From positions 1,984,001 through 2,048,000 of the forward strand of contig CP064976.1 in assembly GCA_016699445.1 (NCBI GenBank): 64,000 nt of DNA, in the 5' to 3' direction. Positions 1 through 9,202 of the stretch are shown one piece after another. The position numbers were made by a program, and so were the translations under genes. The stretch's first letter is position 1. Each line of letters opens with the position of its first letter. The stretch is from Deltaproteobacteria bacterium. GTDB taxonomy: Bacteria; UBA10199; JACPAL01; GCA-016699445. The notes beneath the pieces are model-generated. The model searched no databases and had not been told where the DNA came from. It worked only from the letters and a program-made list of their open reading frames with translations.

Positions 1-1570
1 TGAGAATCATGGACGACAAGCATTGATAGGGACAAATATTAATGGTTGTAAATCCTGTCATGGGGCTGGTTTGGATCAAAGAACGAGTGCGACATTAACC
101 GGTCATGGCTCTTGTGTTGAATGTCATCCTAGTTATCTAAGACACCGTAGTGCTCAAATAGTACGTCCGGAAGATAATCATTGGGGTCCCACAGGAAATG
201 AACACGCAGCTTATATTCTGGATTCTGCAGGAGATCGGGTGACCAGGCTCAATGATTGTAAAAAATGTCATGGCGCTGATTATAATGGAGGCATTTCCAA
301 CCAAAGTTGTAACTCTTGCCATCAAAATTATCCTCATCCAGAAGGATGGCGAGATGAGACTCATGGTCGTGCTGTACGAGAAAATGGGACAACATCTTGT
401 GCTCAATCAGCCTGTCATGGAACAGGTCTTGTCCCTACTTCAGAGACGCGCGGTCCTTCGTGTGCCAGCTGTCATGCGAGCTATCCAAGTCAACACACAT
501 TGCCGGGCTGGAATACTTATAATGATAATGGAAATGGTCATGGAAAGCGTGTGTTGATTGACCTGAATGGTGATAAAACCAGCTGTAAACTCTGTCATGG
601 TGAGGATCTTCGTGGAGGATCTTCGGGAAGAAGTTGTTTTGAGTGCCATGCAAATTATCCTCATGCTGCTACGGGATGGACATGGATTGGTCCGAGAGGA
701 GAAAGGCCTGGGCATGGAGCTGCAGCTTTAGGAGGTCAAGAAGCCCGGGTTCGTAATTGTGGCTCAGGCAATTGTCACGGCCCTGCTCTGGCAGGTCGCT
801 CTATTCCTCGCTCTGACGGTACTTCACTTGATATCCCTTCTTGTAATTTCTGCCATCGAGATTTCCCTCATACCAGCCCTACGTGGATGACGATGCGTCC
901 TGTAAGAACAGCTGGCAATCATTCCTTAGCTTTTATTGCCGATTCCAGAAGTGGTATAGATTGCCGACGAGGCTGTCATCAGGATAGTGGCACTCAATCG
1001 TGTGTTAGAGTCTGTCATACAGATGGCGTTTCTCATCTGACTTATTGGTTTCCGACACCGCCCTCCATGAAGCATGGGTATTTCTTTTCCAATATCTACA
1101 ATTCCAGATCGACAGAATCAAATTGCAAGGATTGCCATGGACATTCAGATATTGGGGTTGATTTCTTAACAACTGATCAGCGGACTTCGGGGACGCCACT
1201 TCTTTCTGATGGCTCTCGAACCAGCCTCCCTGATCGATCGGATTGTTACGGATGTCATTGGGCTTATCCTCATAGAAGCTTTACGACAGCTGGTGGTAGT
1301 CGGGAAGATTGGTCGATGTCTCCATTATTGAGATTGGGTCATGTCAACTTTGTAGCCTACAGTCCTCTCTTTGTTGATAACTCAGGTTCACATCCTGCGC
1401 TCTCAGATCCGAGGGATGTAGAAAGTATTGCGAGCGATCCAAGATTTGCCGAAGCCCGTCAAAATACATGTGCTCAAAATGGTGGGTGTCATACAAATCG
1501 TAAAACAACCACATCGGCCTATGGACTGCCTAGTGGTTGCACTCCTGCGTGTCATATCCCAAGATCTTAA
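1..1570 (+). CDS. Multiheme c-type cytochrome, 5' truncated by window edge
   Basis: The reading frame is open to the first base of the window, and the residues before position 23 continue the protein's own repeat pattern, so the true start lies upstream; the TTG at 23 is only the first possible start inside the window. The visible ~520 residues carry ten canonical CxxCH heme motifs (CKSCH, CVECH, CKKCH, CNSCH, CASCH, CKLCH, CFECH, CNFCH, CKDCH, CYGCH). Six expanded motifs are also present: three CX3CH (CRRGCH, CVRVCH, CTPACH), two CX4CH (CAQSACH, CGSGNCH) and one CX5CH (CAQNGGCH). Motifs come in pairs, the second followed by a Tyr-Pro-His or similar segment and Gly-Trp. Such proteins are exported and heme-loaded in the periplasm or on the cell surface, and act in electron transfer. 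Role inferred from motifs only; the partner and terminal acceptor are unknown. Confidence 0.85.
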   Translation, partial: ENHGRQALIGTNINGCKSCHGAGLDQRTSATLTGHGSCVECHPSYLRHRSAQIVRPEDNHWGPTGNEHAAYILDSAGDRVTRLNDCKKCHGADYNGGISNQSCNSCHQNYPHPEGWRDETHGRAVRENGTTSCAQSACHGTGLVPTSETRGPSCASCHASYPSQHTLPGWNTYNDNGNGHGKRVLIDLNGDKTSCKLCHGEDLRGGSSGRSCFECHANYPHAATGWTWIGPRGERPGHGAAALGGQEARVRNCGSGNCHGPALAGRSIPRSDGTSLDIPSCNFCHRDFPHTSPTWMTMRPVRTAGNHSLAFIADSRSGIDCRRGCHQDSGTQSCVRVCHTDGVSHLTYWFPTPPSMKHGYFFSNIYNSRSTESNCKDCHGHSDIGVDFLTTDQRTSGTPLLSDGSRTSLPDRSDCYGCHWAYPHRSFTTAGGSREDWSMSPLLRLGHVNFVAYSPLFVDNSGSHPALSDPRDVESIASDPRFAEARQNTCAQNGGCHTNRKTTTSAYGLPSGCTPACHIPRS

Positions 1571-1609
1571 ATTTCATCCCCATTTTTTTATTGGAAAGTC
1601 TGTTAGCCC

Positions 1610-2613
1610 ATGTATGGGAGCCTGACTTTTGTGACCAATAGCTCTCTTATTATTTCTGTCGATTTGGGAGGAACCAACCTCCGAGTGGGCGCTGTGACGC
1701 CTGATGGGAAGATTTTTGATTTTGAAAAAAGATCTTCCGACTCTAGGGCTCCGGTTGAAAAAACTCTTAAGAATATAGAAGATGCTATCCGTCTTGTAGC
1801 AGATCGTGTGACACGATGTGAAAAATCCATTGTTGGTTTGGTCTTGGGTTTTCCTGGAATTGTGGATTCCAAGAAAGGCATTGTCTATCAATCACCACAT
1901 TTTCCCAGCTGGAAAAACCTAAATTTTCTCGAACATTTTCAAAAAATATTTCCTTGGACAGTTAAGGCAGACAATGATGCCAACCTAGCAGCTTTGGGAG
2001 AGACTTATTTTGGTGCTGGAAAATATTTGAATAATTTTGTGATGATTACTCTGGGTACGGGTGTAGGAGGCGGTTTGATTTTGAATCGAAAGATTCATCA
2101 TGGAGATCGTGGTTTCGCCGGAGAGATTGGGCATTTTTGTATTGAGGGTAATTCAGATCGTCATTGTTCGTGCGGGAGTCGTGGGTGTTGGGAAATGTAT
2201 GTATCAACGCAAGGCTTTCATCACAATCTCGACAACCCTGCCAATTCTGATGATGAAAGGTTGAGAGATATTTTTATCAAAAAATTGGGAAAAATCCGTC
2301 AGCCTTTGCCAGTCGCACGGTTCCCATTCAGTCTTTTTATGAGGCTGCCAAAGATGGAGATATGTTTGCGCATTCCTGTTTTAAAAAAATGTCTTATTAT
2401 TTGGGAATCGGAATCGCTTCTCTTTCAAATATATTAGGCATCGAAAATTTTGTCATTGGTGGCGGGTTAAGCGAGTCTTGGGATTTATTTATCGATGCCG
2501 CCAAAAAAGAAATGAGTCAGCGTACCTACCGAGAGACCGCCTCTCTGATCAAAATCCACAAAGCCATCTTGGGCGATGAAGCCGGTTTGGTGGGTGGGGT
2601 GAAGTTGTTTTGA
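1610..2613 (+). CDS. ROK-family sugar kinase (glucokinase-like), frameshifted
   Basis: The N-terminal part has the ATP-binding signature DLGGTNLRVG near residue 20, the catalytic-region DNDANLAALGE, GTGVGGG, and the ROK zinc motif CSCGSRGCWE near residue 185. The frame is lost around 2275-2295, at a six-A run. The protein continues one frame back (PSAFASRTVPIQSFYEAA), through the C-terminal IGGGLSES motif, to 2613. Restoring one A gives about 334 residues, normal for the family. ROK kinases phosphorylate glucose or related hexoses with ATP in the cytoplasm; the substrate cannot be read here. ATG 1610 and an in-frame GTG at 1631 (preceded by GGGAG) are both possible starts. I read the break as a homopolymer sequence error, not as a functional frameshift. 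Confidence 0.8.
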
Positions 2614-2685
2614 TGTTTGCTCCGTATTTTTTTTAAAAAATCACAACTTTTTTGAAGGATGTACGAGAATGTTGCCGGAGATATT

Positions 2686-4353
2686 ATGGCAACAGTACAC
2701 GCTAGTTTTACAGATTTGTGGAATGGATGGTTAACCGCAGCTACTGCCTATACAAGTCAGGTGGCTCAATTCATGTGTCCTGATGGACCTGCTCGAGAAG
2801 GAGCGGTGCTTCTGCTTTCAAGTCCTTTAGGGTGTGATGCCACCGTAGCAGAATTAAGAGCTCTATGGCCGGTGCAATTAGCCGCAGAAAAAGCCCTCGA
2901 TCATTATAGACAACATCCAGATCAAATTGGGGATACGACATTAGCTCAGATTACGGCTTTGACTTCTCAACAGCCACAACTTGGTCTTTTAGGTTTAAAA
3001 CTTCATGACCTTCAACGTACGCATCTGCCTCGCTATTCCACTCGACTGCCTGAGGTTGTTACGACACGCATGCTTGAAGATGAAGAGAAGGAAATCACAT
3101 CTTGTGGCTGGCCTGAGGATATTCTTGCCCCTGTTCTAAAAGCTTTAGGTGAGGCTCAATCCGATCATGATCGTGTGCCTCGTTTTGCGGATGCAGCGAT
3201 TTTGGCTCAGGTGCAGCATTTTGCTCTGACGACACCAGGGGTGACTGCCACCACACGACCGTTTATGGAAATTTGTCAGTTTTGCGATGACGGTGACGAT
3301 GGATGGGTTCAGACCTTGGGTGACTATACGCAAAGAGAGTGTTGGTATGGGATGAGTTCTCAAGGAGATCCTTATTTTTGGGCTCAAGTCTTGAGGTCTG
3401 GTGGCTATCAAAATGTTCATGAATATCCTCCTCTTATTGAGATGAGAATTGATTTGAATCAATTACCTGAAGCTCATCGTCTGATGGTTTTGAGCAGTTG
3501 GAAAGGTGCTGCTGCCAAGCGTATTCAAGGTGCTTTGAGTAATAAAGCGATCATGGCTTTTGAAAAAGCCGGAATCTTGATTTTGCGTGTGATAGTGCCG
3601 TCTGTTTTAGAGATGGCTTTAAGAAATATTCACGGAAATTCTTTTAATGGATTTACGTATGATGCAAGGTTTTCCACAAGAGAAGAGATGTGTGTCAATA
3701 TTGAGTCCCAGCGGCATTGTGTGGCTCTATTATGGAAAGACACTCCTTTTCATGATTACCCGAGCCTGGATGGTAAACAATATCCTCGAGTGCCCCCAAT
3801 CAACATTACGATCCATGATGAATACCACGGAGCTGATCATGTGTTAGTTTCACCATCAATCAAAAGCTCCGTTCCTTCTCTTGTGAGAGCTGTAAGCCAA
3901 TTGAGTCGCACCCAGGATTATTTTTGGAGTGAAGCGGCTAGCAGGCTGCTGATCGATATGGAAACGAGTGCTCGGTATTCATTTGAAGAGTTCATTGAGG
4001 AAAAAATCATTGGTCCTTTATTTATGTACCACGTGCTTTATCCACAAATACAGGCTCGAAGCTTTGACGAAAAACAGAGACTCCATTTTATTTTCTTTTG
4101 GGATCAATTGAGAAGTTGGCGTGGTATATGGCGTAATGTCGTCATTGCTTGGAGAGAAAGCATCTTTTTAGATATTTCACTAAATAAAGATATGCCTGTG
4201 CCAACAAAGGATTCTATTCAAGGCTGTTTGGTATCTCTTCAAGCTTTAAAGCAGGTGCTTGAATCACTTTCGGATTCGAGTGTGATTCAGTCGACTCTTT
4301 TTGTCATCAATAAGTGGGAGGCTTTTTTCAGTCTGCTTAGTCATAAGCTTTAG
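2686..4353 (+). CDS. Hypothetical protein, 555-564 aa
   Basis: Not recognised. A long uninterrupted frame with normal codon use encodes a protein without signal peptide, clear membrane span or cofactor motif. The ORF opens with ATG at 2659, but a GGAG box lies about seven bases before a second ATG at 2686 (start MATVHASFTDLWN), so I prefer the latter. The N-terminal third is Ala/Leu/Gln rich. A middle region contains a Cys pair and acidic stretch (ICQFCDDGDDGW), and the C-terminal half is rich in aromatic residues and probably globular and helical. It overlaps by four bases the end of the convergent esterase gene. No function can be proposed. Confidence 0.75.
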   Translation: MATVHASFTDLWNGWLTAATAYTSQVAQFMCPDGPAREGAVLLLSSPLGCDATVAELRALWPVQLAAEKALDHYRQHPDQIGDTTLAQITALTSQQPQLGLLGLKLHDLQRTHLPRYSTRLPEVVTTRMLEDEEKEITSCGWPEDILAPVLKALGEAQSDHDRVPRFADAAILAQVQHFALTTPGVTATTRPFMEICQFCDDGDDGWVQTLGDYTQRECWYGMSSQGDPYFWAQVLRSGGYQNVHEYPPLIEMRIDLNQLPEAHRLMVLSSWKGAAAKRIQGALSNKAIMAFEKAGILILRVIVPSVLEMALRNIHGNSFNGFTYDARFSTREEMCVNIESQRHCVALLWKDTPFHDYPSLDGKQYPRVPPINITIHDEYHGADHVLVSPSIKSSVPSLVRAVSQLSRTQDYFWSEAASRLLIDMETSARYSFEEFIEEKIIGPLFMYHVLYPQIQARSFDEKQRLHFIFFWDQLRSWRGIWRNVVIAWRESIFLDISLNKDMPVPTKDSIQGCLVSLQALKQVLESLSDSSVIQSTLFVINKWEAFFSLLSHKL

Positions 4354-5648
4354 AGACTAAAATTCTTTAAGTGATTCCAAGCTGTACTGAAGAATCCAGA
4401 GCCTACGGAATGTCCAGAGCCGTCATTACGGATTGTGATCCATAAGTTGGAGTTTTCCACAGAACCATGGCTGATTAATTGCTGTCTGAGAAAGCAACTA
4501 TGATAGACAGAGACGGTATCATCGTTGTTTGCATGATTTAGGTAAGCCGGTATTGAAGGCCCTGAAAAGAAACTGGAGAAGGGTTCTGAGGTTGTTGAAC
4601 ATGTGTAATAAGCGCTTCCGGAAAATCCGCTGATATTAGATAAGATGGTGTCGCAGTTTGTTGAGGAGCTTGTGTATTGAGGGTCAGGTGCTTTTTTAAA
4701 TCCTGAGCCTCGGTTGGTGAGACATCCTACCAATCCTCCGGCATTTTCTGCAAAACCAGCAATGCGATCCCCCAGCATCTGAGCTACATACTCGGCAAAA
4801 AAGGCTCCGCTAGAATGGCCTACAGTATACACACGTCTAGGATCGATTCCGTAGGCATGGCGAGCTTCTTGAATAATAGCACGCACATAAGCCAGATCAG
4901 GATTGGTATTGATGTTATCTAAAGAGGTATTCCAATAATCAGCGTCCCAAGGATGATCCCAATCACCATCAGGTTGATGTACATGAGGAACGACGGCAAT
5001 AATCACTTCATCAGGGCTCAACGCATTAATCAGCCCTGTTGGATTGCCTCCAATTTCATCAATAAAACTGGCTGTGTCGCTTCCTGTTCCTGGAAATATC
5101 AGGATCATAGGTAAGTTTATCTGTCGGCTCGCAGGACGATAGATTCGCAAAGCATCTCCACTTACCAGTGATGATCGTGAGACTGACGTTAAGGTGAGTG
5201 ATGGTGCCATCCAGCCTGTGCTATCAGCAAATGAACCTGAGTAAGTGATGCTATCATCAGGAGGTGTGGGTAAGCCTCTCGAAATATACCCTGAAACCCC
5301 TCCCGATCCCGTTATGCCGCCTGAAGCTGAGGTGCCTCCAGTTGCCGTTGATCCGCCACTGGCTGTGGTTCCACCACTGGCTGTGGTCCCACCACTGGCG
5401 GAAATTCCTCCAGAACCTGTGACTCCACCAGATGCTGTTGTTCCACCGCTGGCGTTGGTACCACCTGTGCTTGAAGGTACACCAGAAGGTGAACCTGAAT
5501 CATGGCCCGAGACAGCTCCTGTGGAAGGAGTATCGTGATTTGTGGAGATGGTATGGATCCTGAGCAAGAAATAACTCCATTGCCTAAAGAGAGCTGCGAA
5601 AATAAAAGAAAAGAGTAGGCTGAGAAGATAACGAAAATAGAGTTTCAT
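4350..5648 (-). CDS. Membrane-anchored PHB-depolymerase/LpqC-like esterase with Gly-rich linker
   Basis: The protein has three parts: an N-terminal hydrophobic segment (residues ~4-30, signal anchor), a linker at roughly 45-120 built from tandem Ser/Thr-Gly-Gly units (ASGGT, TGSGG and so on), and an alpha/beta-hydrolase domain at ~150-432. The domain shows the nucleophile elbow GHSSGAFF, a plausible acid in NNDDTVSV and a C-terminal histidine in SGHSVGSGF, matching the triad layout of feruloyl-esterase/PHB-depolymerase-type enzymes. It likely hydrolyses an ester substrate outside the cytoplasm; the substrate is unknown. The same kind of linker recurs in several lipoproteins of this window (near 36.6 and 37.9 kb, and the tail of the 59.2 kb gene). 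It is divergent from trpE with about 100 bp between them. Confidence 0.75.
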   Translation of the reverse strand: MKLYFRYLLSLLFSFIFAALFRQWSYFLLRIHTISTNHDTPSTGAVSGHDSGSPSGVPSSTGGTNASGGTTASGGVTGSGGISASGGTTASGGTTASGGSTATGGTSASGGITGSGGVSGYISRGLPTPPDDSITYSGSFADSTGWMAPSLTLTSVSRSSLVSGDALRIYRPASRQINLPMILIFPGTGSDTASFIDEIGGNPTGLINALSPDEVIIAVVPHVHQPDGDWDHPWDADYWNTSLDNINTNPDLAYVRAIIQEARHAYGIDPRRVYTVGHSSGAFFAEYVAQMLGDRIAGFAENAGGLVGCLTNRGSGFKKAPDPQYTSSSTNCDTILSNISGFSGSAYYTCSTTSEPFSSFFSGPSIPAYLNHANNDDTVSVYHSCFLRQQLISHGSVENSNLWITIRNDGSGHSVGSGFFSTAWNHLKNFSL

Positions 5649-5749
5649 AAGTTTTTGATCTGAAGCCGTTGCCCGTGGTTTCCGGTTGTTTATTTAAAGA
5701 GGAAATTGTAGCCAAACGCGCCTAACAACAAAACTATTATTTTTATTTT

Positions 5750-7249
5750 ATGCATACAAACACGACTCCTTTTGACACCGTACTCTCTCAAACAAAAAAG
5801 ACCACAGGCTCAGGGCGGATTCCGATTGTTTATGACTGTGTGAATGATCTTGAAAGTTCTGTCTCTCTCTATCGCCGTTTTGAAAAAGAACCCTATTCGT
5901 TTCTTTTAGAAAGTGTGCAGGGTGGAGAGAAGTGGGGACGGTATAGTTTTATAGGACTTGATCCTTCGGTGATTTTTGAAAGTGCCGGCTATCGTGTGCA
6001 TGTGACCGAGGGAAAAAAGAAAAAAACTCTTTCACTTCAAAAGCTGGGACACAAAGACGCTCTTGAGACTTTGAAAACTCTTTTGAATGCGTACACTCCA
6101 GTGGGTGATGATCAAGATTCTCGCTTTTTAGGTGGGGCTGTGGGTTTTGTATCGTATGACATGGTTCGTTTTTTTGAAAAGCTTCCATCAAAAGCCAAGG
6201 ACGATCGTCATGTGCCGGATTTGGCTTTTATGATTCCTCAAATTTTGTTGGTGATGGATAATCTGAATCAGAGTTTGAAGATTATCTATGATATGAGATT
6301 TCACACGACGGATCCCAAGGTTTTAAAAAAACTCTATGATGATGGTGTGAAAAAAATAAAAGCGGTCGTCAAAAAACTTCAACAGCCTAAGGCTGATCGT
6401 TCAGCAAAAAAGAAAACTTCTCTTAAATGGAAAGAAAGTTTGGGGCAGACTGGGTATGAGAGGGCGGTTGAGACGATTAAAGAATACATTATGGCAGGGG
6501 ATATTACACAGACAGTCCCGTCGAATCGCTTTGAAGCCAAAGTCGATGTTCATTCCCTGGATTTGTACCGAGCGGTGCGACGTGTGAATCCGTCACCTTA
6601 TCTTTTTCATTATAAGTTTGGAAATATGACCTTGGTGGGCGCTTCGCCAGAAACCATGGTGCGCTTGGAAGATGGAGAGATGTCTGTGCGTCCTATTGCT
6701 GGGACACGGCCTCGCGGAAAAACCGAAGCTCAAGATGAAGCCTTAGCTCAAGAGCTTTTAAAAGATCCTAAAGAAATAGCTGAGCATGTGATGTTGGTGG
6801 ATTTGGGACGCAATGATTTGGGACGCGTGGCGGGTAAGGGGAGTGTCAAAGTCGATGAGCTCATGACTGTAGAGCGCTATTCTCACGTCATGCATATTGT
6901 TTCCAATGTGAAGGCGAAACTCGCTCAAGGAAAAGACATGTTTGATGTCTTGCGTGCGACATTTCCTGCGGGCACTTTATCGGGCTCAGCTAAAGTGCGT
7001 GCGATGCAAATCATCGAAGAGCTTGAGCCTGTACGACGAGGTCCTTACGGTGGCTGTGTGGGTTATTTTGGTTTTAATGGAAACATGGACATGGCGATCA
7101 CCATCCGTTCGGCTCTTTTGATGAAGGGAAAAATTTATATTCAAGCTGGGGCAGGAATCGTTGCTGATTCAAATCCTGCGGCTGAATACCAAGAAGTCTG
7201 TAACAAAGCCCGTGCCATGATACGAGCCGTAGAGCTGGCTATTTCTTAA
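5750..7249 (+). CDS. trpE: Anthranilate synthase component I
   Basis: At 499 residues the length is usual for TrpE. The chorismate-binding domain is complete: PIAGTRPRGKT near residue 315, LVDLGRNDLGRVAGKG near 352, and FPAGTLSGSAKVRAM near 405. The N-terminal half has the typical YSFLLESVQGGEKWGRYSF start of the inhibitor-binding domain. With TrpG it converts chorismate and glutamine to anthranilate, the first step of tryptophan synthesis. It is followed by a methyltransferase gene and then trpG on the same strand, so the two subunit genes are separated by an unusual insert. No leader peptide with Trp codons was seen in the 100 bp upstream. Confidence 0.95.
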   Translation: MHTNTTPFDTVLSQTKKTTGSGRIPIVYDCVNDLESSVSLYRRFEKEPYSFLLESVQGGEKWGRYSFIGLDPSVIFESAGYRVHVTEGKKKKTLSLQKLGHKDALETLKTLLNAYTPVGDDQDSRFLGGAVGFVSYDMVRFFEKLPSKAKDDRHVPDLAFMIPQILLVMDNLNQSLKIIYDMRFHTTDPKVLKKLYDDGVKKIKAVVKKLQQPKADRSAKKKTSLKWKESLGQTGYERAVETIKEYIMAGDITQTVPSNRFEAKVDVHSLDLYRAVRRVNPSPYLFHYKFGNMTLVGASPETMVRLEDGEMSVRPIAGTRPRGKTEAQDEALAQELLKDPKEIAEHVMLVDLGRNDLGRVAGKGSVKVDELMTVERYSHVMHIVSNVKAKLAQGKDMFDVLRATFPAGTLSGSAKVRAMQIIEELEPVRRGPYGGCVGYFGFNGNMDMAITIRSALLMKGKIYIQAGAGIVADSNPAAEYQEVCNKARAMIRAVELAIS

Positions 7250-7300
7250 AAAAATAATTCTTAGCAACTCCTTCTGCTATGTGCCGAAGAGGGATGTACT

Positions 7301-8578
7301 ATGAGTTATATAAGTTATTATCGTCCGCCTTTTCTAAGAGAAATGATTGGCGAAGCCTTAGGTCAAATAAATGCGGCCAAGCCTTCTGATATCGAAAGAA
7401 TTTCCTATGATATAACAGCTCTAAGCTCTTCTCTGAAAAGACCCTTTACTTTTAATGGTGACGCCGTAAATGTTTTGGAATCTCCATCACACTCTCTTTC
7501 TCAGGAAGAACAAAAAGAGCTGGCTCGTTATTTAGGAAAATATTCAAGTCAGAATTATCTTATTCCTGACATGCGTCCACGGTCACTGCCGGACTATCTT
7601 CTCTATCATGCTATTTTTGGAATGGCTCCGAAAGATATCGATAAGAGGCTACAACATAATCCTATCCGTATTTTGCAAAGAGGTCTTGCTCCTTATCATC
7701 CTCGTTGGGAAAATGTGAATGAGATTCAAGCGAGACAATCGCATGTGTTGGAAAGACTTTCCCCAAAAGATCATTCGTTCGTAGAGAAAATTTTTAAAGA
7801 AAGTGTTTGGGGTAGTGAAATTTTATTAAGAGGAGGTTTTCATTGGAAAAACTTGGATTATTTATTTGATGAAGATCTCTTGAAGAAAATGTCTCAAGAT
7901 CCAAAAGTCTCTTCTAAAGATAAAAATTTAGTTAAAATGCCTTCCATTCAATCCCTTCAACAAACTGAGCGTATTTTTAGAAAATTGGGGCAAAGCTATT
8001 TAAAAGAGGGTGTGGTCATTGGCTCACTGCCAGCAGGAGGGCTCCGAGCAGCTCTTGGGCTGAATTATAGTCGAATCCGTGATGTTGACATCGTAGGTAT
8101 TGATACTGATCAACAAGCTCTGGCTGGGATGGCTTTGTATGCACGCAGTAAAGATTTTCCTAAAGACTCTGTTCAATTTTCTCTTCGGGATGGATTGATG
8201 ATTGGTGCGAGAAATTGTTTTGATCTTTTTTTCAGTCTAAACTTTAGCACTTCTTTAGATGATAAGAATCGTCGAAAGTTTTTTAAGCAATTGTTTTTAG
8301 CTTTAAAACCCGGAGGGATTGGGATCCTCAATTATCCTAACCAAAGGCCCGATGATGGGACCTCCTGTGAGTGGAATAAAGATGCTATTCAAAACATCAA
8401 GCTCTTAGAGTGGGAAAATCTAATTTTTAAAGAGATTATAAATCCCGAATGGAGTTTAAATCATCGAAATAGTAATTTAATTATAGCTCAGTTAAAAGCC
8501 GCAGGCTTTCAAATCGTTTATAGAGAATGGGATAGTGCTCAGATGTCACCAACCTTTATTGTGAAGAGACCAGCTTAG
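7301..8578 (+). CDS. SAM-dependent methyltransferase-like protein, 425 aa
   Basis: The C-terminal half has the layout of a class I SAM methyltransferase: a Gly-rich motif I variant (GSLPAGGLRAAL, near residue 245), an acidic motif II (VGIDTDQQAL) and the post-motif ALKPGGIGILNYPN. The N-terminal ~220 residues are helical and unrecognised. An AGAGGGATG-like ribosome site precedes ATG 7301. It sits between trpE (52 bp upstream) and trpG (54 bp downstream) on the same strand, so it is probably cotranscribed. A link to tryptophan synthesis is not established; it may be a passenger. The acceptor substrate is unknown. Confidence 0.65.
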   Translation: MSYISYYRPPFLREMIGEALGQINAAKPSDIERISYDITALSSSLKRPFTFNGDAVNVLESPSHSLSQEEQKELARYLGKYSSQNYLIPDMRPRSLPDYLLYHAIFGMAPKDIDKRLQHNPIRILQRGLAPYHPRWENVNEIQARQSHVLERLSPKDHSFVEKIFKESVWGSEILLRGGFHWKNLDYLFDEDLLKKMSQDPKVSSKDKNLVKMPSIQSLQQTERIFRKLGQSYLKEGVVIGSLPAGGLRAALGLNYSRIRDVDIVGIDTDQQALAGMALYARSKDFPKDSVQFSLRDGLMIGARNCFDLFFSLNFSTSLDDKNRRKFFKQLFLALKPGGIGILNYPNQRPDDGTSCEWNKDAIQNIKLLEWENLIFKEIINPEWSLNHRNSNLIIAQLKAAGFQIVYREWDSAQMSPTFIVKRPA

Positions 8579-8632
8579 TAGCATGTAAATAAACCAGTTG
8601 CGTCTGTTTGAAATATTTCGTTTAGTTAGGTC

Positions 8633-9202
8633 ATGCTTCTCATGATCGATAATTATGATTCATTTACCTACAATCTCGTTCAATATTTTCAAATCTTAGG
8701 TGAAGAGGTTGTGGTACATCGTAATGATGAAATTACCATTGCGGAAATTCAAAAATTAGCGCCCCAGAAAATTGTGATTTCCCCTGGTCCCTGCACGCCA
8801 ACGGAAGCTGGCGTATCGGTAGACACGATCAAAACTTTTGCCGGAAAAATTCCTCTTTTGGGTGTCTGTCTTGGACATCAATCCATCGGGCAAGCTTTTG
8901 GTGGAAAAATTATTCGGGCTAAAAAAGTCATGCATGGAAAAACTTCAATGATTCATCATGATGGTAAAACGATTTTTAAAAATATCGACAATCCTTTTGA
9001 AGCGACACGCTATCATTCATTAGTTATCGAAAAAGAATCGATTCCTGATTGTCTGGAAATCACCGCCTGGACCGATGATGGCGAAATCATGGGCGTCCGC
9101 CACAAAAATCTCCTTGGGGAAGGGAGGCAATTCCATCCAGAGTCTATCCTCACAAAATCCGGTATGAAAATTTTGGAAAACTTTTTGAGGCTTTCTTTAT
9201 GA
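8633..9202 (+). CDS. trpG: Anthranilate synthase component II (glutamine amidotransferase)
   Basis: Complete class I glutamine amidotransferase of 189 residues, starting MLLMIDNYDSFTYNL. The nucleophile cysteine lies in GVCLGHQSIGQAFGG (near residue 79) and the His-Glu pair in FHPESI (near 167). It supplies ammonia from glutamine to TrpE; in many bacteria the same subunit also serves para-aminobenzoate synthesis (PabA), so a dual role is possible. The stop codon overlaps the next gene's start by four bases (ATGA), indicating translational coupling with the thioesterase. Confidence 0.92.
   Translation: MLLMIDNYDSFTYNLVQYFQILGEEVVVHRNDEITIAEIQKLAPQKIVISPGPCTPTEAGVSVDTIKTFAGKIPLLGVCLGHQSIGQAFGGKIIRAKKVMHGKTSMIHHDGKTIFKNIDNPFEATRYHSLVIEKESIPDCLEITAWTDDGEIMGVRHKNLLGEGRQFHPESILTKSGMKILENFLRLSL

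Noticed and set aside
2270..2300. Programmed frameshift in the ROK kinase
   Set aside because: No stimulatory structure was noticed, and many unrelated genes show the same kind of single-base break, so a sequence error is simpler.
5245..5538. Pro-rich ORF on the plus strand opposite the esterase linker
   Set aside because: It is the complement of the Ser/Thr-Gly-Gly repeat array; Pro/Val repeats arise automatically. The same applies to minus-strand ORFs near 28300-28509, 36536-36844 and 37810-38361.
5649..5749. Trp attenuator or T-box upstream of trpE
   Set aside because: No leader peptide with Trp codons, no competing hairpins and no T-box sequence could be seen in the 100 bp.
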